DNA of 64,000 nucleotides from Siphonodentalium dalli (GCA_032622095.1 CP136061.1:87412983-87476982), one strand, 5' to 3'; shown: positions 47,177 to 59,507, counted from the stretch's first letter. Notes: a model not told the origin generated them from the sequence alone. Made by a program: numbers and translations.

Positions 47177-47366
47177 CTCAGAACTTTCCCAGCGCCCCGC
47201 GTGTGTGTTTTCTTCGTGCAGACGGCGCCTATATCTGTCGTCAGGGGAGGACATTCTGCCCAACAGACCGTAGCGACCCCTTTATATCCAGCTTTACATG
47301 GCTTGTAACAGTAACCAGTCTGAAGGTCAGAGTATTTCTCTCCGCAACGATCAGCAATAACACAGG
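47177..47366 (-). CDS. Gene B exon 2: first GxxxVCW cysteine module
   Basis: On the minus strand, acceptor TGTTTCAG lies before 47366 and donor GTGAGT starts at 47176. The 190-base exon starts with two bases completing Ala from the signal exon and ends with two bases of Arg. The reading is CVIADRCGEKYSDLQTG, YCYKPCKAGYKGVATVCWAE and CPPLTTDIGAVCTKKTHTRG. It has the same spacing as the two modules in exon 3, although the GPVCW core is ATVCW. Phases on both sides fit exon 1 (phase 1) and exon 3 (phase 2), which makes the gene model firm. Confidence 0.88.
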
Positions 47367-47632
47367 CTGAAACATGTCGAATGTCAAACATTAAGGGTGG
47401 ATACACTGTAAATGTTGTGTATTTGTCGTTTTACATGGATCATCCAGACCATGTAATATGTGTCCGCTGACAACCCAATATGTTTGACAACAGTGAGTCA
47501 AGCTCTGCACTTGCAGAGAGCCGTTGACTGAACGAAGTCGTCAGGCCGCTTAAAATAATTGTTCGCACGATAACCCAAATGTTGGACTTACTGTTTAAAT
47601 CATTGTCAGCCTTCTCTTGATTTTTATACCAG

Positions 47633-47799
47633 TGGTGGCCCCAGGATTTCACCAACGCAGGGGCTATGATCCCCAACATGGGGGGGGGCTATATTATCCC
47701 GGAAGCTACCGGACTGACCATTGCTTATTTGCTCGACGGGTGGGGTGGGGACATGCAGCACCCTGAGTCCTGACACCCCCACCCACGAAGCCACTCCTG
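47633..47799. mobile_element. Short hAT-like MITE with G run
   Basis: CAGTGGTGGCCCCAGG on the left and GAAGCCACTCCTG on the right are imperfect inverted ends. The flanks TTTTATAC and ATTTATAA agree at 6 of 8 positions. It lies in intron 1 of gene B. Confidence 0.5.
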
Positions 47800-48902
47800 A
47801 TTTATAAATATTGTAGTTGACAGTCATTTCTGTCGTGTCTGTTTGCTACGAGTGATTAATCTAATATTCAGCAATTTGTGCTATTCATATAATTATGAAC
47901 ATAGTATTACAGCTTTAAATTTGAGAGTACAGAAGGTGGTGTTGCTGTGTGTCTTCATTCGGGGAAAAGGGTTGTCTGGCTTTACGAGTTCCCAACTACG
48001 TCACCTTTCCTCTCTTGTGTTATATATGTAAGCAAAATTTACAACTATGGAATATTTAAGTTAAACATATTGTACATTCATGCCCAGATAATTCCTGATA
48101 CATTCAACTAAATCCCTTAGTTATTCGAAGCTTTCTAGGACCAGCTCCCTCCCCCAATCATGGATTATTGTCCAAAATATTATAATTAAAGCGTGTACAA
48201 GCTAAAATTGTGACAGTTAGGAACTTGTTCAACCTTTGGTTTGAGAAACATATAATGTTATGTAAATTATGGGTAAAAAATTGGGAGGGGTGTCACTCTT
48301 TTTACTTTCAACGCTGTACATGCATTAATATTTTGGCGCTGTAATGGATATTTGCATGGAAATCCCAATTGAATGTTATCACATGAGCTCGCTCTGAAAC
48401 TATCCGAGGATTCTCAACGAACCGGTATTGTCTGTCTTAATTTTCAAATGCCTGTTATTCAAGGCATGAGAGCACCATATCGGATTGATAATGGGACATT
48501 AAACTCTCGTGTATCACAATCGCCATAAAAGAGCTTCAAATTCTGCACATTTGATTTTTATTTTGGATGACCATGAAATGACGAGAAACAAATCAAGTAT
48601 AAAATCGACGGACTCAAATCCACTTTTCGAAATGAATTAAAACTCGTGAAAAACAGCAACAGATATCAGACAGGATTTATTCATTTCGGCATCCATGGAA
48701 GAATTTAATATTGGCCTGAAATTTATTAATAGCAGTTTGTTTGATAATGGCTTATAACTGCTCACTTGTCTCGCCTGTTGAAATTGTCCGATCGCGCGCA
48801 GGCGTCAAATGCTATCAATGATTGGTGTGACCATGTAAAATACATGGATTTTACATACATAAATTACATGCATGTGCATGTGTATCCACCCTAACGTTAC
48901 TC
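47800..48902. other. Intron 1 of gene B, unassigned
   Basis: AT-rich intron sequence; no element recognised. Confidence 0.45.
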
Positions 48903-49003
48903 AATCCGAATTAACGCTCCTAAATTACAATTTCTTTGGCTTCGGGGGTAAAACATATTTGATTCGAGTCGAGGAAACCACCCATCAAAGCTCAGAGGCA
49001 TCA
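48903..49003. repeat. Intron repeat shared with 41030-41145
   Basis: Same ordered phrases as the copy in intron 2 (TTAACGCTCCTAAATTAC, GATTCGAGTCGAGG, CACCCATCAAAGCTCAGAG). Confidence 0.8.
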
Positions 49004-49200
49004 CCAAAATATAGAAATCGAGGCGTAGCACCAGGCATCATCATAATATAGAACTCGAGACGTAGAACAAGGCATCACCATAATATATAACTCGAGGTAT
49101 AGAACAAGGCATCACCATTAATATAGAACTATAGAGGCATAGAACAAAGCATCACCATAATATAGAACTCGAGGCGTAGCACCAGGCATGCACCATAATA
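49004..49200. repeat. Minisatellite, five units of about 40 bp
   Basis: ATATAGAACTCGAGGCGTAG and variants with CA(A/C)GGCATCACC are repeated five times. Confidence 0.8.
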
Positions 49201-49249
49201 CAAAATGACAAATATAATATGCACATAATAAGAGTCATGAATCACTTAC

Positions 49250-49345
49250 CTATACAGAATGACAAACATACCAAGCAGACCAGAAGATTCATCATGGATT
49301 TGGTTCCTCGACTCCCTCGATGCTACGCTGGTTTATCACGTTGAT
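49250..49345 (-). CDS. Gene B exon 1 (first coding): signal peptide
   Basis: On the minus strand an acceptor TTTGTTCAG precedes 49345. A 5' untranslated part runs to 49296, and ATG starts at 49295 (a second ATG follows immediately at 49292). The coding part is MMNLLVCLVCLSFCI plus one base before GTAAGT at 49249. This is a compact hydrophobic signal peptide, with the remaining C-region formed by the ACVIA of exon 2, where cleavage would fall. It is too short for ordinary open-frame detection. Joined to exons 2 and 3 the coding length is 765 bases, 254 residues. Confidence 0.8.
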
Positions 49346-49447
49346 CTGAACAAAACAACGAAAGTTTCCATAATATCCGCCGAATGAATTGGCTATGATA
49401 TTTTGTAACATGATTATGATGTATTTGGGGACCTTCTATTACCCACA

Positions 49448-50560
49448 GCACTTCCTGGTGTGTGTGTGTCAACCATTAAACTCATGATGTGTGTGTCGAC
49501 CATTTAAATTCATGCTATGTGTGTCGATTATTTAAATTCATGATGTGTGTGTCGACCATTTACATTCATGATGTGTATGTCGACCATTTAAATTCATGAT
49601 GTGTGGGTCGATTATTTAAATTCATGCTGTGTGTCGACCATTTAAATTCATGCTGTGTGTGTCGATTATTTCAACTCATGCTGTGTGTCGACCATTTACA
49701 TTCATGATGTGTATGTCGACCATTTAAATTCATGATGTGTGGGTCGATTATTTAAATGCATGCTGTGTGTGTCGACTATTTAAATTCATGCTGTGTGTCG
49801 ACCATTTAAATTCATGCTGTGTGCTGCTGTGTGTGTCGATTATTTCAACTCATGATGTGTGTGTCGACCATTTACATACATGATGCGTATGTCGACCATT
49901 TAAATTCATGATGTGTGGGTCGATTATTTAAATTCATGCTGTGTGTGTCGACTATTTAAATTCATACTGTGTGTCGACCATTTAAATTCATGCTGTGTGT
50001 GTTGATTATTTCAACTCATGCTGTGTGTCGACCATTTACATTCATGATGTGTATGTCGACCATTTAAATTCATGATGTGTGGGTCGATTATTTAAATTCA
50101 TGCTGTGTGTGTCGACTATTTAAATTCATGCTGTGTGTCGACCATTTAAATTCATGCTGTGTGTGTCGATTATTTCAACTCATGCTGTGTGTCGACCATT
50201 TACATTCATGATGTGTATGTCGATTATTTAAATTCATGCTGTGTGTGTCGACTATTTAAATTCATGCTGTGTGTCGACCATTTAATTTCATGCTGTGTGT
50301 GTCGATTATTTCAATACATGCTGTGTGTCGACCATTCACATTCATGATGTGTGTGTCCACCATTTAAATTCATGCTGTACGTGTCGATTATTTAAATTCA
50401 TGCTGTGTGTGTCGATCATTTAAATTCCGCTGGGTGTCAATTTAAACGCATGCGGTTTATGTCGATCATTTCAATTCATGCTATGTTATTGAATCAATCA
50501 AATCCTTCTGGGTATGTCGACAATTTAAATGTCTGATGTGTGTGTTGTCCATTTAAATGA
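49448..50560. repeat. Minisatellite of about 26-29 bp units with higher-order pattern
   Basis: TTCATG(A/C)TGTGTGTGTCGACC and ATTATTTAAA variants are repeated about 40 times. Blocks of five to six variants recur every 190-200 bp (for example the GATGTGTATGTCGACC units at 49568, 49706, 49882 and 50046). Confidence 0.92.
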
Positions 50561-50606
50561 ATACTTAATCGGAGGGGTGATTAGATATTGTTTAATATAT
50601 AATCCC

Positions 50607-50974
50607 AACCACAGGGGACACACGCGCGGGATCACTATATTAAATACAACCACAGGGGACACACGCGCGGGATCACTATATTAAATACAACCACAGGGGA
50701 CACACGCGCGGGATGACTATATTAAATACAACCACAGGGGAAACACGCGCGGGATCACTATATTAAATACAACCACAGGGGACACACGCGCGGGATCACT
50801 ATATTAAATACACCCACAGGGGACACACGCGCGGGATGACTATATCAAATACAACCACAGGGGACACACGCGCGGGATCACTATATTAAATACAACCACA
50901 GGGGACACACGCGCGGATCACTATATTAAATACAACCACAGGGGACACACGCGCGGGATCACTATATTAAATAC
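50607..50974. repeat. Minisatellite, nine copies of a 41-bp unit
   Basis: AACCACAGGGGACACACGCG, then CGGGATCACTATATTAAATAC, is repeated nine times with few changes. CpG-rich core. Confidence 0.95.
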
Positions 50975-51453
50975 AGATATATTAAGATTGAACTTATAAG
51001 ATTCTATCGAGGATTAACATTGACTAAATAACGGAGATATTTGAAGACGTGCTTTTAACGATTGCGTGCGTGTCCTGGGGTGTCCGATTGCAATGTTAAT
51101 TAATATTTACTCTGGGCCGGGTTAGATATCTATCTATATATCACATGAAACCCTTATAATATCATTGGAAAATTCATGACTTATTTTCTTAGTGTTAATC
51201 GCCGCGAGACTTGGCATTGCGCCAAGTAAATTACCGCGCGGATTAATACTATTTATAAAACAAAGAGGCAAATTGGGGGACTATATGTTTCGTCGCAAAG
51301 CAGAGCGCGCAATACTCACGTATAGGTTTTGAAGCGTCTCAGCCAACGCCGTGCATCTATGCATTTTACACGCATTTTTCAACTCCTTTTATAGATTTTG
51401 ATTTATTAAAAAGGCAAAAGCTCTAGTTTTTGTCATGTTATATACAAGATCAT

Positions 51454-51588
51454 CAACGGGTTATGTTGGGATATAAGATTTTATGAAACTCGTTTGATAA
51501 ATTTGATTAACAAATCGTCTACGACTTGTTGTGAATCAAATTTATCAAACTCGTTTCATAAAATCTTATATCCCAACATAACCCGTTG
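51454..51588. repeat. Inverted repeat, 55-bp arms, 25-bp loop
   Basis: CAACGGGTTATGTTGGGATA to AATTTGATT pairs with AATCAAATTTATC to CATAACCCGTTG, apart from a small inverted AAACTCGTTT block. A third partial copy (ATATCCCAACATAACTCGTT) follows at 51624-51643. Confidence 0.9.
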
Positions 51589-51705
51589 AAAATCCTCTAT
51601 ATACAGGGGAGATCACTCTATATATCCCAACATAACTCGTTGGAGATCCTCTGTATCTAACACGATACGAATCAAATGAAAAAAAACCTCATATAGTTTA
51701 CTTAC

Positions 51706-51800
51706 CTGAGCCGAACGAAAGGACTGTTGCTCCTTACTTCTTACCACCCGAATGTTCAGAGAGGTTCTTCTTACCACACAAACGGTCTTCTCTAGTCACG
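51706..51800 (-). other. Probable 5' untranslated first exon of gene B
   Basis: On the minus strand GGCTCAG is followed by a perfect GTAAGT (51705-51700). The next strong acceptor on that strand is the one before 49345. Two direct repeats of TTCTTACCAC (plus strand) and a CACGTG-like TCACGTGTGA (plus, near 51798) lie here. The upstream limit of the exon and the start site cannot be fixed. Confidence 0.5.
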
Positions 51801-53055
51801 TGTGATTTCAAACGTCTAAAGTGATCACTTAATGAGCTTTCGGCTTTAAGTGACCATATGCCCACATGCATGTTCAAGGAAAGTATCACTTGACGGGAGT
51901 TATACAACCGATAAGCGCAGGCACTTGAGAGTCTTGACGATATTTAAACGACCTTGAAAGGTCATATAGACTGCTGTGCCCTATGTTCGGTATGTATCTT
52001 CATCCTGTTCGCGATGATAGTCTTGCTCGTTATTAACCCATTCTTTGTTAAATGGATTCACATATATATAAAGGAGCAAGATATGTCTACCCGTCCGTCT
52101 GTGTGCAGTTTTCTCACAAACTGCGTTTCCGATTTCAACCAAACTTGGTGTGGTGACTTGCTGTACCCTGGGTGGAAGTTATAACGGTGTTAAATAAATA
52201 AAAAAAAAACCATAAATTAAAATAAGCTCCCGTGTGCTTATTTCAGAATAAAATAAAACCTATTTGAAGACCAGATGTACGCTCTTTATTTATGTGCTTT
52301 CATTGTGGACCGCGCCATCCAACAGAATACTCATAAAAATCCGCCATGGGCTTGGATTATTTCAGAATGAAATAAGTCATAATATGTACATCCATACCGA
52401 AACAACACAGCGATATTATGGTCAACAAACCGACAAAACACTTGGATGACGTGTGGTCAGTGAATTTTCCTTTTAATTGCTTGGCCGGCAAAATGGGTCA
52501 ACTATCATGGCCTGACAACACTTATTATGGTCAATCCCGTTACATGTTACGTGTTATACATAGGAATTTCAGCAGTTATCGATTTTTGGTGAGTTACGAA
52601 ACAAGGCCGAGTTGTTTAACAAAATCGACATGTGACGTTGCAGATGTCTGTTCGTTTGTCTATTCGTCTTTCGTTTCGTGTCACGATGTACGGGCAGCAA
52701 ATTCAACAAACGTAATATTATCAACATTCGGTCCACGACTTCCAAGAACCAGCCCTGTCCGTGTTTCTCCTCAAGAGTTATGCATGCCACACCAGGGTGG
52801 CCTCAGCACATCGATGCACGATGATAACCGAACACCGAAATACAGAAATGATATTTGTAACGATCATCTTTAATATTATATGTATGTGTTTTTCTTTCAG
52901 CATGGTAGTAAGGAGAGTGTGAGTGTGAGTGACATTGGTTATTTTTTACACGTTTCGGTATACTCCTATATAATTTCCACATTAAGATTTTCAGTTGAAG
53001 TCTTTTCCGCCCTTGGTGGTCGATCTGTCGGTCGTCTGCGTACTAACGTCTGCTC
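51801..53055. other. Spacer between gene B and the LINE
   Basis: 52080-52200 is a TCTG-family repeat (CCGTCCGTCTGTGTGCAG followed by CAACCAAACTTGGTGTGG). A 151-codon plus frame at 52418-52873 has no recognisable domain and is probably chance or the remnant of a LINE ORF1. Confidence 0.4.
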
Positions 53056-53728
53056 ATGTCTGTACAAATTATGTCTTCAAACTGTCGAGGGTTGAACGAA
53101 ACTACTAAGCGTCGCGATGTTTTTCGACACTTGAAAGATTTGAAACCGTTTATAGTATGTCTTCAAGATACACATTTTACAAAAGATATGGACAAAATTA
53201 TTTCAGCCGAATGGGGCTCTAAAACAGAAATAGCATCTTTCAAATCAAATTCTCGTGGGGTAGCAATTCTGTTCAATACAAATTTAGATTTCCACATACA
53301 CGAATCTCTGAAAGATACTGGCGGAAATTATATAATTTTGGATATCACCATTGAAAATGTGAGAATTAGTTTGGCGAATATTTATGGGCCAAATAACGAT
53401 AATCCAGAATTTTACCATAACCTGCAAAAAGCAATTACTAAAATAGGCAATACTCAATTGTTATATGTGGTGATTGGAATTTGGTTCAAAATCAAACGTC
53501 CGATACCTTTAACTATAAACATACAACAGTCCGCGCGCACAAGAGGTGGTACACATGCAGTCTTGTCGATAGGCTCGAACTAATTGATGTATGGAGATCC
53601 AATAATAAAGAACTTAAGCGTTTCACTTGGAGAAGAAAGTCACCTATAAAATAGGCGAGGCTGGACTATTTCCTCGTATCAGATGATATCTTAAGCCTAA
53701 TTGGAGAGCAACCAAACATACTGCCGGG

Positions 53729-54835
53729 TAGTGTTCGGTATTCGACGGCTTTCGGTATTCGAATATTCGGTTCGAATAACGAACGAATATTCGAATAGTA
53801 TTCGAATATTTAGATAAATTTTAAAATTATATAGATAACATATTTTGGAACCAATTTATTATTTAATGAAATAGCATATGTATCCATGCACATGCTGTAC
53901 GCAAAAAAGAAAGGGGAAAAAAGTCTTTTGGTAAGAGTTTATCTGTTTATGAAGTTCAAGTAGTCAATGTCCCATGCATGGCCTAAAGGTACTTATTCGA
54001 GAAGTGTAACATTCGGACAATCTGCGGCTTCAACCGGTTGCGTTTTTTTCAGTGGAGATCAGTACTGTGCATGGTAGCCTTTTTAGTTTTGGCATCCAAC
54101 GTGAAGTGAGTCCATATATCTGATTTCTTCGAATTTGAGGCCATATTATACACACAAGTGACAACGCGCAAACAAAACAAACAATGCCTTCAGACGACCA
54201 CGATACAATCGTAAGTGGAGGAATCGGGCCCGACGAGATCGTAGATAGTTTGTTCAGACGATTGCGATGTCACGTGCATTATTATATCGTAGGTTGTTCG
54301 AAAGCATGTGATTGACTACCCTACGATCATTCCCAGCTACGAATTTTACGTACACACGGCTGCGATTACGTCGCAAGTGGAGGTATCCAAGGATACGCCA
54401 CGATTTCGCATTTAAAATCAAACAGTGTCTGATATTATTTTATGACCTACGATTTTGACGTGCGCATGCGCAGTCCAGCTACCGGTTACTTCCTACGACG
54501 GAAATCTTTCCACTTACGATTGTATCGTGGTCGTCTGAAGGTACACTTAATATAGGTCCGCTTCCTATGACCACATGCAAGCACGGTCTGGTTTTCACCT
54601 TGCCAATAAAATTATTTCGACGTCATGACGCCAATCAAATCAGAACGTTACAGTTACGTCATATTAATTCGTTTATGGTCAGTGGAAAATAGACTATACT
54701 TTTAACAGACCCTCAGACTAATAACAAACCAGGAAACAATTACCCGGAGATTATTCTCGAATATTCGAACAGTCAAATAATTATTCGAATATTTATTTTT
54801 ACGAGCGAATATTCGAATATTCGGACCGAACACTT
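53729..54835. mobile_element. hAT-type non-autonomous element inserted in the LINE, with nested MITE
   Basis: Perfect 8-bp duplication CTGCCGGG at 53721-53728 and 54836-54843. Ends TAGTGTTCGGT and ACCGAACACTT, with clustered ATTCGAATATTCG motifs. Same family as 12150-12843. No transposase. Confidence 0.93.
54187..54541. mobile_element. Nested MITE with 32-bp perfect terminal inverted repeats
   Basis: Ends CCTTCAGACGACCACGATAC, then AATCGTAAGTGG, and the exact complement at 54510-54541. Absent from the sister hAT copy at 12150, so it inserted later. The superfamily is not decided. Confidence 0.9.
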
Positions 54836-57800
54836 CTGCCGGGATATAGATCCGTTTATTCGATTATAACATTATCAATAACATTAAATACTCACCAGAA
54901 GGGTCATGGTTTTTGGAAATTTAATCTTTCTCTTCTACGAGACAAAAAATATATTGATATGATGAATGAGCTCATTGAAACCAAAAGCATTCGATATAAC
55001 TACACTACAGACGAAATAGATAGTTCCCCTCATCATACATGTAAATGTGATATCAGCAAAAGACTCTTTCTAGATTCACCTTTATTGGATATAAGAGGGG
55101 CTACCATTGCTTACTCTTCCAACAGAAAACGAGAGCGTAAATCAAAAGAAGAATTTCTACAGAAAGCTAAATATGATCTTACCGAATTGGTTGCTAAGAA
55201 TGGGTCGGACATTGAACAGAAGGTGAAACTTCTGGAAAAGATACAAAAAATCGATAACGAGTTAATGGATATGAGAAAGGAAGCTACAAAGGGTGCAATA
55301 ATCAGATCTAGGGCAAAATGGATCGAGGATGGAGACAAACCAACAAAATATTTCTTAAATTTGGAAAAACGTAACTATATATCCAAAACCCTGACCAATC
55401 TGGTAGACTCAAATGGGAAATTACTAACCTATCAAAACGACATTATTAAAGAAGCTCGTAACTTTTATCAAACTTTATACTCTTCAAAATGCACTACTCA
55501 GTCCGAGACATATTTTGCCACTTTCGACAATAATTGTTTGAAACTTAACAAAGATATTGCAGATAGTATAGAAGGGCCAATCACCATACCTGAACTGTCC
55601 GCAGTATTAGAACAAACAAAGAATGGTAACTCATGTGGATTGGATGGATTTCCGTATGAATTTTGGAAATTTTTCTAGCGAAAGCTTGGGCCAATTTTAT
55701 GAGAGCTCTCCATTACAAAAAAACAAGGAATTATAACTCTTCTCCCACAAAAAAGACAAAGACAGACACCTTCTAAAACATTGGAGACCGATTACATCAT
55801 TGAACAGCTCATATAAGCTGGCATCTGCATATATAGCTCGGCGGGTGAAACAAGCTCTCCCTCATATCATTAACGAGGACCAAACGGGTTTCTTGAAGGG
55901 CCGATACATTGGAGACAATACACGACTGATTTATGATCTTATATACCAAACTAACTTGAAGAAAATTCCTGGCCTCTTACTACTTTTAGATTTTGAGAAA
56001 GCATTTGACTCGGTATCATAGAAATTCATGCACAAATGTCTTGACATTTTCAACTTTGGAGAATCGATAAAAAAAATGGATCTCAATATTTTATACGAAT
56101 ATTAACTCTTCATTACTCATAAATGGACACATATCACAACGTTTCACACTAGGTCGAGGCTGTCGGCAGGGCGATCCTATGTCTCCGTACATTTTTTTGA
56201 TTTGCGCAGAAATCCTAGCTCTCATGATTAGAAATAATATAAAATTCAAAGGAATAACCCTCGATAGTTTTGAATTTAAGTTAACGGAGTACGCAGACGA
56301 CACGACACTTATTCTAGACGGTATACCGAAAGTTATCTGAGGGAGGCCTATTCCACCCTAAATGCCTTTGCTAAAATATCCGGACTCAAGCTCAATGCGA
56401 GTAAGTGTCAGGCGTCGTGGATTGGATCCATGGCAGGACGGCAAGAACATATGTGTCCGGACCATCATCTCACCTTTGCAGACTCATTCAATCTTCTTGG
56501 AATCAACTTTAATACTACTTTAAACAAAATGTCGATTAATTTTGAAAATAAGCTGAACGAAATTAAACGACTAACAGAAACATGGAATCATCGACTACTT
56601 ACCCCATTTGGTCGTATAACAGTTATAAAATCCATCATGATCCCCAAATTAACTCACTTATTCATCGCATTGCCTAACCCTATATATAACAACAATTTCA
56701 TGACCAAACTCGAAAAAATATTATTAAATTTTCTCTGGAATTCCAAGCGGGACCGAGTAAAAAGAATACTCCTCTGTCAAGATCACTCTAACGGTGGAAT
56801 GAAAATGGTAAATGTAAACAATTTCCTCATGTCAATGAAAATAACTTGGGTGAGACGATTGCTGTTGCAAAGTACAAAATGGACACCCCTAACCGACTTT
56901 CCTATCACCAAAGACCACATATTTCTGACATACAACCATGCTTTTCTGAAAAACAAAACTAATGTCGTGAAAAATCCTTTCTGGCAAGACGTACAATTGG
57001 CTTTTGCAAATATGTTTGAAAAAAATAAAAAACAAACTCGATTGCAGGCACGCACTATTTGGAACAACCCCGATATAAAACTCGGCGGGCACACCATTAA
57101 TTTCTTTTCATGGCGAACTAGAGGAATTATAAATGTAAATGACTTGTTTCAAAGAGATGGCATATCACACACAGAACAATCCTTATTCGAATGTTATCAT
57201 ATACGTACAGATGTTTTGACAATGCACAGCATCCGGCAACAAATAATAGCTATGTCACAAAAGCTCAACCAACCCTTATTTCGCATTGAAAGCCCTTACC
57301 TTCCAAGTAATTTTGTCATCCCATTGAACAATACTCATGGTGTACAGGACTTCTACAAAATTTTAAATTCAATGAATATCGTACCAAAATCCCATACAAA
57401 ATGGCAGGCTGAATTTGAGGACAATGACATTCAATCGGAAAACTACAACCGTCTTGCTTTCACCACGACGCCTGACACGAAACTGTAGCGGTTACAATAT
57501 AGAATTAATCATAGAATACTTTCAACAAAGAAATTTCTTAAAATGGTGAACATGGAACAAAATTATTTATGTAACCGCTGCGGCACAACATCTGAAGATA
57601 TATCCCATATTTTTTGGGACTGTCCGCATGTAAAAAACTTTATAAATGATGTTACTATTTTGTGCAAATAAAATGGTATCGCCTTGGTAGCCACAAGAAA
57701 AATTGCAATTCTTGGATCCCTGTCAATGGGCGATAACTCTATTACGAATATGTTTTGGTTACTGATAAAACAATATAGATATAAAACTAAATTTAATCCT

Positions 57801-57960
57801 GATATGTTATCACTAAAGTCCTTTCAATCAGAACTACAATCTAGATATTGACAGGAGAAATTGTTGGCACAGTGCCAAATGAAATTACCCTCTTTCGAGA
57901 AAAACTGGTTTTTAATCATAGAAGCTCTTAACAAAACGTCAGAAGCAAACAAACCATGAC

Positions 57961-58224
57961 GTATCAAAATATCGTTCCCACCGAAACCCAACTTTATCTC
58001 TCAAATTCACAAGTATTGGCCAGAGGAATAAGTGCCGAGGAACCGCCGAGTTGATCCACCAGAAAAGGGAAAAAACTTAGTTCTACATTAATCAAGATCC
58101 CATCACACTTAGCAAAGAGCTATACATGTGCATATATACAACTAATATCTTATAAACATTGGACCAATTAGCTCTTTGACTAAATCTATGTCTAACATAG
58201 CTTGCAGGACCCATACCAGAAGCG
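57961..58224 (+). other. LINE 3' untranslated remnant
   Basis: Follows the LINE reading frame; no poly(A) run. The exact end of the element is not clear. Confidence 0.4.
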
Positions 58225-58228
58225 TGTA

Positions 58229-58758
58229 TAATGGGATTTTTTCCGCGAGAAAAATTCAGCAAACTGCATGAACCCTGAAGGGTTCATACGGAGTTTGCTG
58301 AATTTTTATCGCTGTCGAAACCCATGAGCAATTTGAATCCGCCATTTATTATTTATATTTATATACTTAAATTCATTATGAGCTAGGATTGTACAGCTGT
58401 CTTTCCCACTATTTATTCAATTCTAAATGAACGCATGGAGTTCAGTTCGGACAGTTCGAAGCCTCGCTTTTTAGAAAACCAAACATTGTGAGAATCCGTT
58501 GACGGGGAGCGGAAAAAAGCAATTTCAACTGATTTCAAGGTAAAGTATGACGAAATGTATTGTTTAGCTTGTAATGAATGTAGACGTGTTGATTTCAAGA
58601 ATAATAATATCTGAAATTAACAATTATGTTTCGGCTCTGGATAAGAAATTGACAACACCCGTTCTACCATAATGATATATTTGTGAGGTCGGCTGAGGTC
58701 GGGGGATTATTTTTAGCGGCAAGGAAAATGATCAAACTCTACTTAGTAGCGCGTTTAT
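58229..58758. repeat. Duplicated hairpin-bearing segment, copy 1
   Basis: ATGGGATTTTTTCCGCGAGA through GGCAAGGAAAATGATCAAAC is repeated at 58976. Near its start, AAATTCAGCAAACTGCATGA pairs with the following GGAGTTTGCTGAATTTT, with the CCCTGAAGGG centre, to form a hairpin. Confidence 0.92.
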
Positions 58759-58975
58759 TTGAACATCAATTCTTTGTGAAATTATTTTACAAGTCATTAA
58801 TATGACACACTATTTAAGAACCATCGACCCATTGCATAATATTACCTCATTTACTTCACTTTTATGACATGACAAATATTTAAAATTTCACTGTTTTTAG
58901 ATACCAAGAACTTCAGTAAAACCGATTTTTCCAAAAGTGCAGTTCTTATAAGAAATGACCGGCGGTTTCAATGTG

Positions 58976-59507
58976 GTCATGGGATTTTTTCCGCGAGAAA
59001 AATTCAGCAAACTGCATGAACCCTGAAGGGGTTCATGCGGAGTTTGCCGAATTTTTATCGCGGTCGAAACCCATGACCACGTTGAATCCGCCGTTTATTA
59101 TTTATATTTATATACTTAAATTTATTATGAGCTGGGATGTGTCTGTCTTTCCCACTATGTATTCAACTTTAAATGAAGGCATGGAGTTCAGTTTGGACAG
59201 TTCGAAACCTCGCTTTTTAGAAAACCAAACATTGTGAGAATCCGTTGACGGGGAGCGGAAAAAAGCAATTTCAAGGTAAACATATGACGAAATGTATTGT
59301 TTAGCTTGTAATGAATGTAGACGTGTTGATTTCAAGAATGATAATATCTGAAATTAACAATTAAGTTTCGGCTCTGGATAAGAAATTGACAACACGCCGT
59401 TCTACCATAATGATATATTTGTGAGGTCGGCTGAGGTCGGGGGATTATTTTTAGCGGCAAGGAAAATGATCAAACTCTACATAGTAGCGCGATTATTTGA
59501 ACATCAA
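58976..59507. repeat. Duplicated hairpin-bearing segment, copy 2
   Basis: Nearly identical to copy 1 at a distance of 747 bp, with small indels. Minus-strand frames in both copies are shared chance frames. Confidence 0.92.

Larger units (their letters stand above)
53056..57960 (+). pseudogene. Decayed L1/Tx1-like LINE ORF2 (endonuclease plus reverse transcriptase), interrupted by a hAT element
   Basis: ATG at 53056 opens the endonuclease: SSNCRGLNETTKRRDVF, then CLQDTHF (Asp where LQETH is usual), a frameshift near 53475, then GDWNLVQNQ, ELIDVWRSNNKELKRFTWRR and ARLDYFLVSDD after an in-frame TAG. The hAT insertion (53729-54835) splits this part from the downstream frame at 54959. That frame reaches GNSCGLDGFPYEFWK, then reverse transcriptase motifs in shifted frames: NEDQTGFLKGRYIGDN, LLLLDFEKAFDSVS, GCRQGDPMSPYIF and YADDTT (56289). 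The thumb and connection frame 56430-57488 follows, then the zinc-like CNRCGTTSEDISHIFWDCPH (57575-57640). Several stops and shifts make it inactive. Clade call rests on motif style. Confidence 0.85.

Noticed and set aside
49448-50974. CRISPR-like array of regularly spaced repeats
   Set aside because: No unique spacers. The units are contiguous minisatellite repeats in an animal gene intron.
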